DNA of 63,924 bases from Thiohalobacter sp. (GTDB lineage Bacteria > Pseudomonadota > Gammaproteobacteria > Thiohalobacterales > Thiohalobacteraceae). The notes under the pieces are model-generated. The model did no database searches, was not told the DNA's origin, and worked only from the letters and a program-made list of their open reading frames with translations. The DNA lies in the NCBI RefSeq assembly GCF_027000115.1, contig NZ_JALTON010000021.1, forward strand, positions 1-63,924. Reading direction: 5' to 3'. This document shows, piece by piece, positions 50,924 through 60,160 of the stretch. A program made the position numbers and the translations under genes. The stretch's first letter is position 1. Every line of letters starts with the position of its first letter.

Positions 50924-52558
50924 TTGGATGTCGCACTGGTCACACTGCTGGCGGCCATGACGCTGTCCATGGCGCTGGTGCCCCTGTTCATCCGCTGGGC
51001 GCCTGCGCTGGGCATGATCGACAAGCCCGACCCGCGCAAGGTGCATACCACGCCCATCCCGCGGGTGGGGGGCATTGGCATTGTGGTCGGTGCGCTGGTG
51101 GCCGGGCTGATCTGGGTGCCGGCGGATACGGCGATCCAGGCCTACTGGTTCGGCAGCCTGGTGCTGCTGGTCTTCGGCGTCTGGGACGACATGAAGGAGC
51201 TGGGCCACTACGTGAAGTTCGTGGGCCAGTTCATTGCCGTTCTCGCGGTGGTCTACGGGGCCGATCTCTACGTCCACTATCTCCCGTTCCTGGATGCGCC
51301 GCTTTCCGAGGGTGCGGGCAAGGTGTTCACCGTGATCGCCATGGTCGGCATGATCAATGCCATCAATCACTCCGACGGGCTGGATGGCCTGGCGGGCGGC
51401 GAGTCGCTGCTGTCGCTGCTGGCGATCATGTACCTTGCCAGCCTGTCGGAGAGCTGGCCGGTGATCCTGATTGCTGCGGCCGCGGCCGGCGGCGTGTTCG
51501 GCTTCCTGCGCTACAACTCCCACCCCGCGCGGGTGTTCATGGGCGACGGCGGCAGCCAGTTCCTCGGCTTCACCCTGGCCTTTCTGGCTGTCTATCTCAC
51601 CCAAGTGGGCAATCCGGCGCTAAGCCCGGCGCTGCCGCTGCTGTTTCTCGGCCTGCCCATCGCCGACATCATCGCCGTGTTCATCCAGCGCATCTATCAC
51701 GGCATGAACTGGTTCCGGGCGACGAAGAATCACATCCATCACCGTCTGCTGGAGCTGGGCTTCCAGCATCATGAATCGGTCGTCATCATCTACAGCGTGC
51801 AGGCCCTGCTGGTGCTGTCGGCCATCCTGCTGCCCTATGAATACGACTGGCTGCTGCTGGGGATCTATTTCGGGGTGGTCGCGCTGGTGTTCGGGGCGCT
51901 GATCGTCGCCGAACGTTCGGGCTGGCGGGTGAACCGGGCCCATCATACGTTCGCGCTCACGGGGCGGCTGGCGGCGGGGTTGGACGATCCGGCCGTTGCG
52001 CGCAATCTGCAGCGTCTGCTGGAAGCGGGCGTGGCGCTGTACGTGGTCACGGCGGTGGTCATCATCCGCGACATGCCGGCGGACTTCCGTTATGCGCTGC
52101 CGGTGCTGGCCGGGCTGCTGGCCTTGCGGCTGCTGCTCGGCTTCCGGCTCTGGTTCCTGTTCCTGCGGCTGCTGCTGTTCGTGGCCGTGGCCATGTTCGT
52201 GTATCTGGTCAACGCCAATGCCGAGGTCTGGGCCTCCGGTGGACTGGGCATGCTGGCGCTGGTCTATTTCATTGCCCTGGCGGCGGCACTGGGCGTGGCC
52301 ATGCGCTTCGTGCGTGAGAGCCGGTTCCGGATTACGCCGCTGGATTTCCTGGTGGCATTGCTGGTGGTGCTGGTGGGTAGCTGGCCGGAACTGCTGGGGC
52401 TTGATGACACCGACATCCGCATGATTCTTCAGATGGTGGTGCTCTTCTATGTGGTAGAGTGGGTGCTCCAGCACATGAAGAGCCGGTGGAACCTGATGAC
52501 GGCTTCGGTGTTGCTGGGGTTGCTGGTGCTGACGGCGCGGGCGTGGGTGAGTTTTTGA
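50924..52558 (+). CDS. Undecaprenyl-phosphate sugar-1-phosphate transferase (WecA/MraY family) with C-terminal membrane extension
   Basis: A 544-residue polytopic protein that starts EPS assembly by transferring HexNAc-1-P to undecaprenyl phosphate. Family motifs are DKPDPRKVHTTPIPRVGG, NHSDGLDGLAGG, MGDGGSQFLGF and the HIHHRLLELG loop. The last about 200 residues add several extra hydrophobic helices not normally present in WecA. The start is TTG with GAGGTGG 5-6 nt upstream. It directly follows the exosortase in the same direction. Confidence 0.92.
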   Translation: MDVALVTLLAAMTLSMALVPLFIRWAPALGMIDKPDPRKVHTTPIPRVGGIGIVVGALVAGLIWVPADTAIQAYWFGSLVLLVFGVWDDMKELGHYVKFVGQFIAVLAVVYGADLYVHYLPFLDAPLSEGAGKVFTVIAMVGMINAINHSDGLDGLAGGESLLSLLAIMYLASLSESWPVILIAAAAAGGVFGFLRYNSHPARVFMGDGGSQFLGFTLAFLAVYLTQVGNPALSPALPLLFLGLPIADIIAVFIQRIYHGMNWFRATKNHIHHRLLELGFQHHESVVIIYSVQALLVLSAILLPYEYDWLLLGIYFGVVALVFGALIVAERSGWRVNRAHHTFALTGRLAAGLDDPAVARNLQRLLEAGVALYVVTAVVIIRDMPADFRYALPVLAGLLALRLLLGFRLWFLFLRLLLFVAVAMFVYLVNANAEVWASGGLGMLALVYFIALAAALGVAMRFVRESRFRITPLDFLVALLVVLVGSWPELLGLDDTDIRMILQMVVLFYVVEWVLQHMKSRWNLMTASVLLGLLVLTARAWVSF

Positions 52559-52574
52559 GGGATGGCTGGATGTT

Positions 52575-52604
52575 GATGGGCACGCTGCGCTTTGCCCATC
52601 CTGC
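52575..52604 (+). repeat. REP-like GATGGGCA hairpin
   Basis: Forward copy 17 nt after the WecA-like stop. With the reverse copy at 52631 it can form one long stem and may act as a terminator between this gene and gmd. Confidence 0.85.
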
Positions 52605-52630
52605 GCCGGACAGAAGCCGCGAACACTAAC

Positions 52631-52660
52631 GTAGGATGGGCAAAGCGCAGCGTGCCCATC
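52631..52660 (-). repeat. REP-like GATGGGCA hairpin (reverse)
   Basis: Reverse partner of the copy at 52575, 26 nt apart, a head-to-head pair. Confidence 0.85.
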
Positions 52661-52718
52661 AGAATGCACAAGGGTTCGACTGGCCGCATCGGCCGCAAGG
52701 CATGAAAGGGTGGAGAAG

Positions 52719-53810
52719 ATGAGTAACAAGGTAGCATTGATCACGGGCATCACCGGACAGGATGGCGCCTACCTCGCCGAATTTCTGCTGGAGAAGGGCT
52801 ATATGGTGCATGGCATCAAGCGCCGTGCCTCCTCTTTCAATACCGATCGCATAGATCACCTGTACCAGGATCCGCATGATCCCGATCAGCGTTTCGTTCT
52901 TCACTACGGTGACCTCACCGACTCCACCAATCTGATCCGCATCATCCAGGAGGTGCAGCCGGACGAGATTTACAATCTCGCGGCGCAGAGCCATGTCGCC
53001 GTGTCCTTCGAGACGCCCGAGTACACCGCCAACGCCGATGCCCTGGGTACCCTGCGACTGCTGGAGGCGATCCGCATCCTGGGTCTGGAGAACAAGACCC
53101 GCCTCTACCAGGCCTCCACTTCCGAGCTGTTCGGCAAGGTTCAGGAAGTGCCGCAGAAGGAGACCACGCCCTTCTATCCGCGCAGCCCCTATGCTGTGGC
53201 CAAGCTGTATTCCTACTGGATTTGCGTCAACTACCGCGAGGCCTACGGCATCTACGCCTGCAATGGCATCCTCTTCAACCATGAGTCGCCCTTGCGCGGC
53301 GAGACCTTCGTGACCCGCAAGATCACCCGAGCCGTGGCGCGCATCAAGCTGGGTCTGCAGGAAAAGCTGTACCTCGGCAACCTGAATGCCAAGCGCGACT
53401 GGGGGCATGCCAGGGACTACGTACGCATGCAGTGGCTGATGTTGCAGCAGGACGAGCCCGACGACTACTGCATATCCACCGGCGTGCAGCATTCGGTGCG
53501 CGACTTCGTCAACGCTGCCTTCAAGGAAGTCGGCATGGAAATCGACTGGCAGGGCGAGGGTGTCGACGAGAAGGGTATCGACAAGGCCAGTGGCAAGGTG
53601 GTGGTCGAGGTCGATCCGCGCTACTTCCGTCCCACCGAAGTCGAAACCCTGCTCGGCGATTCCACCAAGGCCCGCGAAAAGCTCGGCTGGACGCCGGAGA
53701 TCTCGCTCGATGACATGGTTGCGGAGATGGTGCGGGAGGATCTCAAGCTCGCCGAGCGCGATGAGCTGTGCAGGAGAGAGGGCTTCAAGACGTTTGATTA
53801 TAATGAGTGA
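52719..53810 (+). CDS. gmd: GDP-mannose 4,6-dehydratase
   Basis: A 363-residue short-chain dehydrogenase-like enzyme ([17 protein letters not shown] at the N terminus, NADP binding) converting GDP-mannose to GDP-4-keto-6-deoxymannose. The catalytic YxxxK is in [12 protein letters not shown], and [11 protein letters not shown] is typical. It supplies GDP-fucose together with Fcl. ATG 52719 has GGAG upstream and is preferred over the GTG at 52710. Its TGA stop is the first unit of a heptad repeat, and a decayed gene separates it from fcl. Confidence 0.97.
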   Translation: MSNKVALITGITGQDGAYLAEFLLEKGYMVHGIKRRASSFNTDRIDHLYQDPHDPDQRFVLHYGDLTDSTNLIRIIQEVQPDEIYNLAAQSHVAVSFETPEYTANADALGTLRLLEAIRILGLENKTRLYQASTSELFGKVQEVPQKETTPFYPRSPYAVAKLYSYWICVNYREAYGIYACNGILFNHESPLRGETFVTRKITRAVARIKLGLQEKLYLGNLNAKRDWGHARDYVRMQWLMLQQDEPDDYCISTGVQHSVRDFVNAAFKEVGMEIDWQGEGVDEKGIDKASGKVVVEVDPRYFRPTEVETLLGDSTKAREKLGWTPEISLDDMVAEMVREDLKLAERDELCRREGFKTFDYNE

Positions 53811-53829
53811 GGCATGAGGCGTGAGGAGG
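53808..53829. repeat. TGAGGNG heptad repeat, left arm
   Basis: Three units TGAGGCA, TGAGGCG and TGAGGAG starting with the gmd stop codon. They are inverted with respect to the array at 54193-54220, so together they bracket the decayed gene between gmd and fcl. Confidence 0.85.
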
Positions 53830-53953
53830 GCCAGGGATGGCGAGGAAACATCACGGGCTTGTCGCGTGGCAGGAGGCCATTGCGCTGGTTCGGCAGATTT
53901 ATTGGGAGTCTCATAATTGTCTGAACGCGTTCTGTCTGATCGTGGCGGACTGG

Positions 53954-53989
53954 GTAGGATGGGCAAAGGCCCGAAGGGCCGTGCCCATC
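53954..53989 (-). repeat. REP-like GATGGGCA hairpin (reverse) inside the pseudogene
   Basis: Slightly longer variant with the centre GGCCCGAAGGGCC. It pairs head-to-head with the copy at 54009. Confidence 0.8.
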
Positions 53990-54008
53990 GTGACGGTCAC
54001 GGGATGCT

Positions 54009-54044
54009 GATGGGCACGTCGCTGCGCGCCTTTGCCCATCCTGC
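54009..54044 (+). repeat. REP-like GATGGGCA hairpin inside the pseudogene
   Basis: Forward partner. Its last base is the first base of the surviving C-terminal reading frame of the four-helix-bundle gene. Confidence 0.8.
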
Positions 54045-54183
54045 AAATTCTGGAGATGCGGCTGATCATCGCGCGCGAGTTGGGGTACATTGAAGTGCAA
54101 TCAGATATAGGCAGGCGCATCGAAATGATTTTTTCGCTACTGGCGGGTTTGAAGAAATCCCTGGAACTCAGGAGGGTGCCCCG

Positions 54184-55161
54184 GTGAACGTTCCTCACGC
54201 CTCACGCCTCACGCCTCACTCGAGGATCTATCTCGCCGGCCACCGCGGCCTCGTCGGCAGTGCCATCCTCCGCCGTCTTCAGGCAGAGGGCTTCGGGAAC
54301 ATCATCACCCGCACCAGCGTGGAACTGGATCTTCGCGAGCAGCAGGCGGTGCGCGAATTCTTTGCGGCGGAGAAGCCGGATGTGGTGATCCTGGCGGCGG
54401 CGAAGGTCGGGGGGATACTCGCCAACGACACCTATCCGGCGGAGTTCATCTACGACAACCTGATGATGGAGGCCAACGTCATCGACGCGGCCTGGCGCAA
54501 TGGGGTCTCGAAATTGCTGGCGCTGGGCAGTACCTGCATCTACCCGAAGATGGCGCCGCAGCCGCTGAAGGAAGAATACCTGCTGACCGGGCCGCTGGAG
54601 CCGACCAACGAATGGTACGCGGTGGCCAAGATCGCGGGTATCAAGCTGTGCCAGGCCTATCGCCGGCAGTATGGATGCAACTTCATCGCCGCCATGCCCA
54701 CCAACCTCTACGGCCCGGGCGACAACTTCGATCTGGAAAAGTCCCACGTCATGCCAGCCATGATTCGCAAGTTCCACGAAGCGAAGGTGAGGGGTGCAGA
54801 GAGCGTGACCCTGTGGGGCACGGGCAAGCCGTTGCGTGAATTCCTGCATGTGGATGACCTGGCGGATGCCTGCCTGTTCCTGCTGCGCGAGTACGATGGC
54901 GAGGATATCGTCAACATCGGCGTGGGGGAGGACATCAGCATCGCGGAGCTGGCGGAAATCGTGCGCCGGGTCGTGGGTTTCGAGGGGCGGATCGACTACG
55001 ATACCTCCAAGCCGGACGGCACGCCGCGCAAGCTGGTGGATGTGAGTCGCATTCACGGCCTCGGCTGGAAGGCGCGCATTGGCCTGGAGGAGGGCATACG
55101 CGACACCTATGCCTGGTTCCTGGAACAGTTGGCGCAGGACCGGATTCGCGGCATGGCCTGA
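54184..55161 (+). CDS. fcl: GDP-L-fucose synthase
   Basis: A 325-residue epimerase/reductase that completes GDP-L-fucose from the Gmd product. The NADP motif [16 protein letters not shown] and the catalytic YxxxK in [15 protein letters not shown] are clear, with [15 protein letters not shown] typical of Fcl. The only usable start is the GTG at 54184, preceded by GGAGGG; its first about 12 residues ([12 protein letters not shown]) are encoded by the inverted heptad repeat, and the family's own N terminus begins right after. The start overlaps the decayed four-helix-bundle gene. Confidence 0.95.
   Translation: MNVPHASRLTPHSRIYLAGHRGLVGSAILRRLQAEGFGNIITRTSVELDLREQQAVREFFAAEKPDVVILAAAKVGGILANDTYPAEFIYDNLMMEANVIDAAWRNGVSKLLALGSTCIYPKMAPQPLKEEYLLTGPLEPTNEWYAVAKIAGIKLCQAYRRQYGCNFIAAMPTNLYGPGDNFDLEKSHVMPAMIRKFHEAKVRGAESVTLWGTGKPLREFLHVDDLADACLFLLREYDGEDIVNIGVGEDISIAELAEIVRRVVGFEGRIDYDTSKPDGTPRKLVDVSRIHGLGWKARIGLEEGIRDTYAWFLEQLAQDRIRGMA
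54193..54220. repeat. CCTCACG heptad repeat, right arm
   Basis: Four CTCACGC units, the inverse of TGAGGCG, lying within the first codons of fcl. Confidence 0.85.
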
Positions 55162-55217
55162 GCCGTGCCGGGACGGGCATGCCGGAAGACAAGACACGAA
55201 AATTCGGGAGGAGTGCA

Positions 55218-57644
55218 ATGAGCCTCGGAAGCATGAGCAGGAAACTGGTACTGGCGGCGCTGCTGGCGGGGGTGCTGGCCGGCTGCGGCGGCTCGGAAGA
55301 GCGCAAGACCGCCTACCTGGAGCGCGGCAAGGCCTACATGGAGGAAGAGAACTGGGACAAGGCGCGCGTCGAGTTCAAGAACGTGCTGCAGATCGATCCC
55401 AAGACCGCCGAAGCGCATTACCTGCTGGGACGGGTGTCGGAACGGCTGCAGGACTGGCAGAAGGCCTTCGTCAGTTATGCGAAGGCGGTGCAGCTCGATC
55501 CCGATCTGCTCGAGGCGCGCGCCAAGCTGGCGCAGTTCTACCTGTTGCAGGCAAACGCCGAGAAGCAGCGTGGCAATGCCGAAGGCGAGGCGCAGGCGCT
55601 GGCCTCGGCGAAGGAGCAGCTCGCGGAGATCGAAAAGCGGGATCCGAAACATCCGGCTGCGATCCTGGTGCGCGCCTCGCTGGCCGTCAGGGAGGGGGAT
55701 CGCACCGGAGCCATTGCGCTCTTGGAGCCGCTGGCATCCAGCCAGCCGGAGAACACGCAGGCTACGGCACTGCTGGCGCGCTTGTACAGCATGGAGAAGC
55801 AATTTGACAAGGCCATTGCAACCCTGAAAAGGGGTGTCGGCGCATCTCCGGACGATGTGGGTCTGAGGCTGCAGCTTGCCGAAGCCTATGCGCAGGCCGA
55901 GCAGGTTGAAGAAGCGGTTGAAGTTCTGGAGGAGCTGATTGCGCGCAAGCCCGATGTCCTGAACTACCGGGTCGCGCTGGCCGCCTATCTGGCGCAGCTC
56001 GATCGTCTGGACGAAGCCGAGCAGACCCTGCGCGAGGCGGTGGCAGCCGATCCCGAGGACGTGCAGCGCTACCTGGTGCTGGTCGAATTCCTCAATACCC
56101 GGCGTGGCAAGGATGCCGCCGTGGCAGAACTGGAAAGGGTCATCCAGAAAATGCCCGATGAGGCCGAGCTGCGTTTTGCGCTGGCCAAGATCTACCAGCA
56201 GGCCGGCGAAGACGACCGGGTGGAGGCAGTGCTTGCAGAGATCGCCAAGCGTTGGGGCACCGAGCCGCCGGGCCTCAAGGCGAAGGTTGAAATGGCGAGG
56301 CGCGCGGCGGCGAAGCAGGACCTCGATCGCACCCGCGCCCTGGTCGCCGAAGTGCTGGAGGCCAATCCCAAGGATAACGGTGCCCTGCTGCTGAAGGGGC
56401 AACTGGCCATGCAGGACAAGGACTATCCGACTGCGATCGCGGCCTTCCGCAGTGTGCTCAAGGACCAGCCGGAGAACGCCGAGGTGCTGATGCAGCTCGC
56501 CGAGGCGCACCTGCGCAATGGCGAGATCGAACTGGCCGGTGACAATCTCAAGCGGGCGGTGGAGGTGGCGCCGGACAATGCCACCGCGCGCCTGCGCCTG
56601 GCGCGCTACCTGATGGCCTCACGCAAGGTCGACGAGGCCGACGAGCAGGTGGAGGCCGTGCTCAAGGCCGATCCCGCCAATGTCGGGGCGTTGATTCTGA
56701 AGTCGGAGATCCTCGCCGCGCGGGGCGATGCCGCCGGGGTCGAACCGGTGCTGGAGAAGATCAAGCAGGCTGCGCCCGATAGTGCCGAGGGCTGGTTCCG
56801 CATGGGGCGCCTTTACAAGGCCCAGAAGAAGCTGGAAGCAGCCGAGCAGGAGATCCTCGAGGCGCTGAAGCGGGCGCCGGACTCGCCGGAGCTGCTGGTC
56901 GAACTCATCGACATCCAGACCCGCATGGGCAAGACCGATGTCGCGCGCGAGCGGTTGCAGCAGCGTCTGGCAAGGGATCCCCGGGATGCCCTAGCGCACA
57001 AGTTGCTGGGCATGGTCGCGCTGGGCGAGAAGAAGGCGGACCTGGCGGAAAAGCACTTCCGCAAGGCGGTGGAGATCAACCCGGCAGACAACGCGGCGTG
57101 GGTGCAGCTTGCCGGTCTGGTTGCGCGCAGGGGTGACCTGGAGGCCGCGCTCGCCCTGTACGATCAGGGCCTGAAACAGGTCCCGGACGACCTGCGCCTG
57201 CTCCTCGGCAAGGCCTCCGTCCTGGAGCGCAAGGGCGACTTCGAGGGGGCCATTGCGGTCTATGAACAGGTGCTCGAGAAGCATCCCGACAATGCACTGG
57301 CCACCAACAACCTCGCTGCCTTGCTGGCCGATCATCGCACCGACACCGAGAGTCTCGCGCGGGCAAAGGCCCTGGCGGGCAAGTTCAGGAACACCAATCA
57401 GGCCGTGTTCCTCGACACCCTCGGCTGGGTTCACTATCGCGCCGGCGAGTATGCCGAGGCCGTCAAGGTGTTGAGGCGGGTGGTGGAAGCCGCGCCCAAC
57501 GTCGCGGTATTCCGTTACCACCTCGGCATGGCCGCCGCGAAGGCGGGCGACAAGGCGCTGGCGAAGGAGAATCTGGCGAAGGCCCTGGAACTGGGCGAGT
57601 TCGCCGGCAAGGACGAGGCGAAGGCAATGCTCGAGTCGCTTTGA
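55218..57644 (+). CDS. prsT: PEP-CTERM system TPR-repeat lipoprotein PrsT
   Basis: An 808-residue lipoprotein. The signal ends in the lipobox LAGVLAGC (LAALLAGVLAGCGGSEER), so the cysteine should be acylated and the protein membrane-anchored. About twenty TPR repeats follow (AYLERGKAYMEEENWDKARVEFKNVLQ). It directly precedes prsK and prsR, the conserved gene order of exosortase EPS loci. GGGAGGAG lies 5-6 nt before ATG 55218; an earlier start at 55179 would hide the signal. It probably scaffolds export or sorting, with no known catalytic role. A GC-rich hairpin at 57648-57671 follows its stop. Confidence 0.93.
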   Translation: MSLGSMSRKLVLAALLAGVLAGCGGSEERKTAYLERGKAYMEEENWDKARVEFKNVLQIDPKTAEAHYLLGRVSERLQDWQKAFVSYAKAVQLDPDLLEARAKLAQFYLLQANAEKQRGNAEGEAQALASAKEQLAEIEKRDPKHPAAILVRASLAVREGDRTGAIALLEPLASSQPENTQATALLARLYSMEKQFDKAIATLKRGVGASPDDVGLRLQLAEAYAQAEQVEEAVEVLEELIARKPDVLNYRVALAAYLAQLDRLDEAEQTLREAVAADPEDVQRYLVLVEFLNTRRGKDAAVAELERVIQKMPDEAELRFALAKIYQQAGEDDRVEAVLAEIAKRWGTEPPGLKAKVEMARRAAAKQDLDRTRALVAEVLEANPKDNGALLLKGQLAMQDKDYPTAIAAFRSVLKDQPENAEVLMQLAEAHLRNGEIELAGDNLKRAVEVAPDNATARLRLARYLMASRKVDEADEQVEAVLKADPANVGALILKSEILAARGDAAGVEPVLEKIKQAAPDSAEGWFRMGRLYKAQKKLEAAEQEILEALKRAPDSPELLVELIDIQTRMGKTDVARERLQQRLARDPRDALAHKLLGMVALGEKKADLAEKHFRKAVEINPADNAAWVQLAGLVARRGDLEAALALYDQGLKQVPDDLRLLLGKASVLERKGDFEGAIAVYEQVLEKHPDNALATNNLAALLADHRTDTESLARAKALAGKFRNTNQAVFLDTLGWVHYRAGEYAEAVKVLRRVVEAAPNVAVFRYHLGMAAAKAGDKALAKENLAKALELGEFAGKDEAKAMLESL

Positions 57645-57647
57645 GGT

Positions 57648-57671
57648 TCGCCGGCCGGTTTTGACCGGCGG
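57648..57671 (+). terminator. Terminator-like hairpin after prsT
   Basis: CGCCGG and CCGGCG arms enclose CCGGTTTTGA, just past the prsT stop. There is no strong T tract, so partial read-through into prsK is possible. Confidence 0.45.
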
Positions 57672-57691
57672 GGCGAGGATTGGCGTGGTCC

Positions 57692-57750
57692 CGGGTTGCG
57701 CTGCGCTTCACCCGGGTTGCCCTTTGCGTCTCAAGTCTCAAGTCTCAAGC
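57692..57750. repeat. CCCGGGTTGCGCTGCGCTTCACCCGGG hairpin core plus GTCTCAA heptads
   Basis: Partial copy of the dispersed repeat (CCCGGGTTGCGC ... CACCCGGGTTGC, about 57692-57722), followed by three tandem GTCTCAA units (57729-57749). The latter is a second 7-nt-period repeat unlike the TGAGGCG type. Confidence 0.75.
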
Positions 57751-57814
57751 CGTTCTCTTCCCCGACACCCGGAGCGCCTTCTCTGGATACTAACTTGCTG
57801 AATCAACGGCAGTT

Positions 57815-57831
57815 TGTCGGCCTCCCTTACA
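57815..57831. promoter_or_regulatory. TGTC-N9-TACA motif upstream of prsK
   Basis: TGTC (57815-57818) and TACA (57828-57831), resembling the two sites at 33845 and 33907. About 60 nt downstream GGCACCGACGCCGC (around 57895) has the GG-N10-GC spacing of a sigma-54 promoter but a poor -12 element. Functional assignment is speculative. Confidence 0.3.
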
Positions 57832-58015
57832 GCCTCCTTTTCGTTGTCGATAATTTGAACACCTAGCCCTTCTGGCGTATATTCAGGGCTTTCCGGCACC
57901 GACGCCGCGCTTCAGGCGCGCATCGGACGGCACCAGGCCCGTGGGAACAAGAACAAGCCGAGGGATGCCGGTGCAGGGTCGAGGGATCGGCTGTTCAATC
58001 CTGGGTGGAGAGACG

Positions 58016-60160
58016 ATGCTGAATGTAGGCACCATCAGCTACGGAGCTGGGGCGCTCTTCTTTCTGGCGTTGGCACTGGTGCTGCTGACCGGAAAGCCGG
58101 GCGGTCAGCGAAAGCGTCTGCTGCTGTTCGCCGCCATGGCCAGCGCCCTGTGGACGGGTTTTGCCGCCACCCACAGCGCCGGCCGACAGGTGTTCCTGTC
58201 CACCCAGCTTCTGGAACTGCTGCGCGATTTTGCCTGGCTGGCCTTCCTCTCCGGTATCCTTGCTTCCATCCATACCCGTCCCGAGCAGGCTGCGCGCCGC
58301 TTCCGCCGTTTCGCCTCGCTGTCGGGCGCCGCCGTGCTGTTGCTGGTCAGCGTCACGGCCTACCGCTTCTTTTCCGGCCGGCCCTTTGCTTCATCGCTGG
58401 GCATCGACTGGCTGCTGGCCGGTTATCTCGCCGTGGCGATCTTCGGGCTGGTACTGGTGGAACAACTGTTCCGCAACACCCGTGCCGATGCCCGTCGGGC
58501 CATCAAGTACCTGTGCATCGGTGTGGGCAGCATCTTCGTTTACGACTTCTATCTTTATGCCGATGCGCTGCTGTTCCAGCGCATCGATCCCAATCTCTGG
58601 CAGGCGCGCGGTTTCGTCAATGCGCTGGCGGTTCCCCTGATCGGCATCACCATGGTGCGCGATCCGCGCTGGTCGCTGGATGTGTTCGTTTCGCGGCGCA
58701 TCGTGTTCCACTCCGCGGCACTTCTGGGTGCCGGTATCTATCTCCTGGCCATGGGCGTGGGCGGCTATTACGTGCGCGCCTATGGCGGGACCTGGGGTAC
58801 GGTAGCGCAGGTGATCTTCCTGTTCGGCGCCATGCTGTTCCTGGCCGTGCTGCTGTTTTCCGGTCAGGTGCGTGCGGCGCTGCGGGTGTTCATCAACAAG
58901 CATTTCTTTCACTACAAGTACGATTACCGCGACGAATGGCTGCGTTTCATTGCCACGCTCTCGGATGTCGGCGCCGACAGCCATCTGCGCGAACGGGTGG
59001 TGCAGGCCATGGCGGAGATCATGGATGCCCCGGCGGGCCTCCTCTGGTGGCGTGACAATGGCCGTTTCCGGCCGGTCGCCGGGTGGCATGCGCAGCCGCC
59101 CGCCAATACCGAGCTGGACGACGACGCCTCCCTGATCAGCTTTCTGCGCGAGCAGGAATGGATCATCAACCTCGATGAGTACGCTCGCCAGCCGGATCTC
59201 TATGCGGGACTGGAGCTGCCCGGCTGGCTGCGTGCCATGCCGCGTGCCTGGCTGATCACGCCCCTGATACTTCACGACGAGCTGCTCGGTTTCGTGCTGC
59301 TGGACCGTTCGCCCGCTCCACACCATTTCAACTGGGAAGACTGCGACCTGCTGAAGACGGTCGGGCGCGAGGCAGCCAGTCACCTCGCGCAGCTCGAGGC
59401 CTCCACCGCGCTGGCCGAGGCGCGCCAGTTCGAGACCTACAACCGCCTCTCGACCTATGTCATCCATGACCTCAAGAACCTGATCGGCCAGCTCTCGCTG
59501 GTGGTCTCCAATGCCGCCCGTCACAAGCACAATCCCGATTTCATGGAAGACGCCATTCGCACGGTCGAGCACTCGGTGGAGAAGATGAACCGCCTGCTGA
59601 CGCACCTGCGCAGCGGCGAGGCGGCCGACCAGCACAAGGAGCAGGTCGATCTCTGTGCTCTGCTGCATGATGTTGCGCATACCATGCGCAATGGCTCACC
59701 CAGCCCGAGCGTCGATTGTCAGGCGACCGGTATTCTCGTCAACGCCAATCGTGACCGGCTCGCGGCGGTGGTCGGCCACGTGGTGCGCAATGCCCAGGAT
59801 GCCACACCCGATGACGGCAGCGTGATCATGCGCCTGTTCAAGCAGGAGGATCAGGCCGTGATCGAGGTGCAGGATACCGGTTGTGGCATGGACGAGGACT
59901 TCATTCGTGACGGCCTGTTCAGGCCCTTCGCCACGACCAAGGGCAAGGCCGGCATGGGCGTGGGCGCGCATGAGACCCGCGAATTCGTCCGCGCATTGGG
60001 TGGCGAAGTCGAGGTGATTTCCCGGGTCGGCGAGGGGACCAGCTTTCGCATGCGCCTGCCCATCAGCAATGAAGACAAGAACAACAAGGTACAACAATTC
60101 CAGGTGGTAGAAGGTAACTATTCAGATGACGGACGATTCCAGGAAGCTGCTGGTCGTTGA
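58016..60160 (+). CDS. prsK: PEP-CTERM system sensor histidine kinase PrsK
   Basis: A 714-residue membrane sensor kinase. About seven to nine N-terminal transmembrane helices (to about residue 300) are followed by a GAF-like domain (about 325-465). The phosphoacceptor box is YVIHDLKNLIGQLSLVVSNAARH and the ATPase end has QDTGCGMDEDFI and TTKGKAGMGVGAHETREF. It should phosphorylate PrsR. ATG 58016 has GGAGAG upstream; an earlier start at 57941 is less likely. Its 3' end overlaps prsR by 35 nt. Confidence 0.95.
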   Translation: MLNVGTISYGAGALFFLALALVLLTGKPGGQRKRLLLFAAMASALWTGFAATHSAGRQVFLSTQLLELLRDFAWLAFLSGILASIHTRPEQAARRFRRFASLSGAAVLLLVSVTAYRFFSGRPFASSLGIDWLLAGYLAVAIFGLVLVEQLFRNTRADARRAIKYLCIGVGSIFVYDFYLYADALLFQRIDPNLWQARGFVNALAVPLIGITMVRDPRWSLDVFVSRRIVFHSAALLGAGIYLLAMGVGGYYVRAYGGTWGTVAQVIFLFGAMLFLAVLLFSGQVRAALRVFINKHFFHYKYDYRDEWLRFIATLSDVGADSHLRERVVQAMAEIMDAPAGLLWWRDNGRFRPVAGWHAQPPANTELDDDASLISFLREQEWIINLDEYARQPDLYAGLELPGWLRAMPRAWLITPLILHDELLGFVLLDRSPAPHHFNWEDCDLLKTVGREAASHLAQLEASTALAEARQFETYNRLSTYVIHDLKNLIGQLSLVVSNAARHKHNPDFMEDAIRTVEHSVEKMNRLLTHLRSGEAADQHKEQVDLCALLHDVAHTMRNGSPSPSVDCQATGILVNANRDRLAAVVGHVVRNAQDATPDDGSVIMRLFKQEDQAVIEVQDTGCGMDEDFIRDGLFRPFATTKGKAGMGVGAHETREFVRALGGEVEVISRVGEGTSFRMRLPISNEDKNNKVQQFQVVEGNYSDDGRFQEAAGR

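Larger units (their letters stand above)
53837..54187 (+). pseudogene. Decayed four-helix-bundle (23S rRNA intervening-sequence type) protein gene
   Basis: The N-terminal piece from ATG 53837 reads MARKHHGLVAWQEAIALVRQ, typical of the small four-helix-bundle family often called intervening-sequence or S23-like proteins. The C-terminal piece (54044-54187) reads ILEMRLIIARELGYI and ends [17 protein letters not shown], again family-like. Both are in the same frame, but the middle helices are missing and replaced by two opposed REP-like hairpins (53954-53989 and 54009-54044) with stop codons between them. A normal member is about 115-120 residues. It is therefore a broken copy. Confidence 0.75.

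Noticed and set aside
57890-57910. Sigma-54 promoter before prsK
   Set aside because: GG-N10-GC spacing is right, but the -12 element lacks TTGC, and such matches are frequent in GC-rich DNA.
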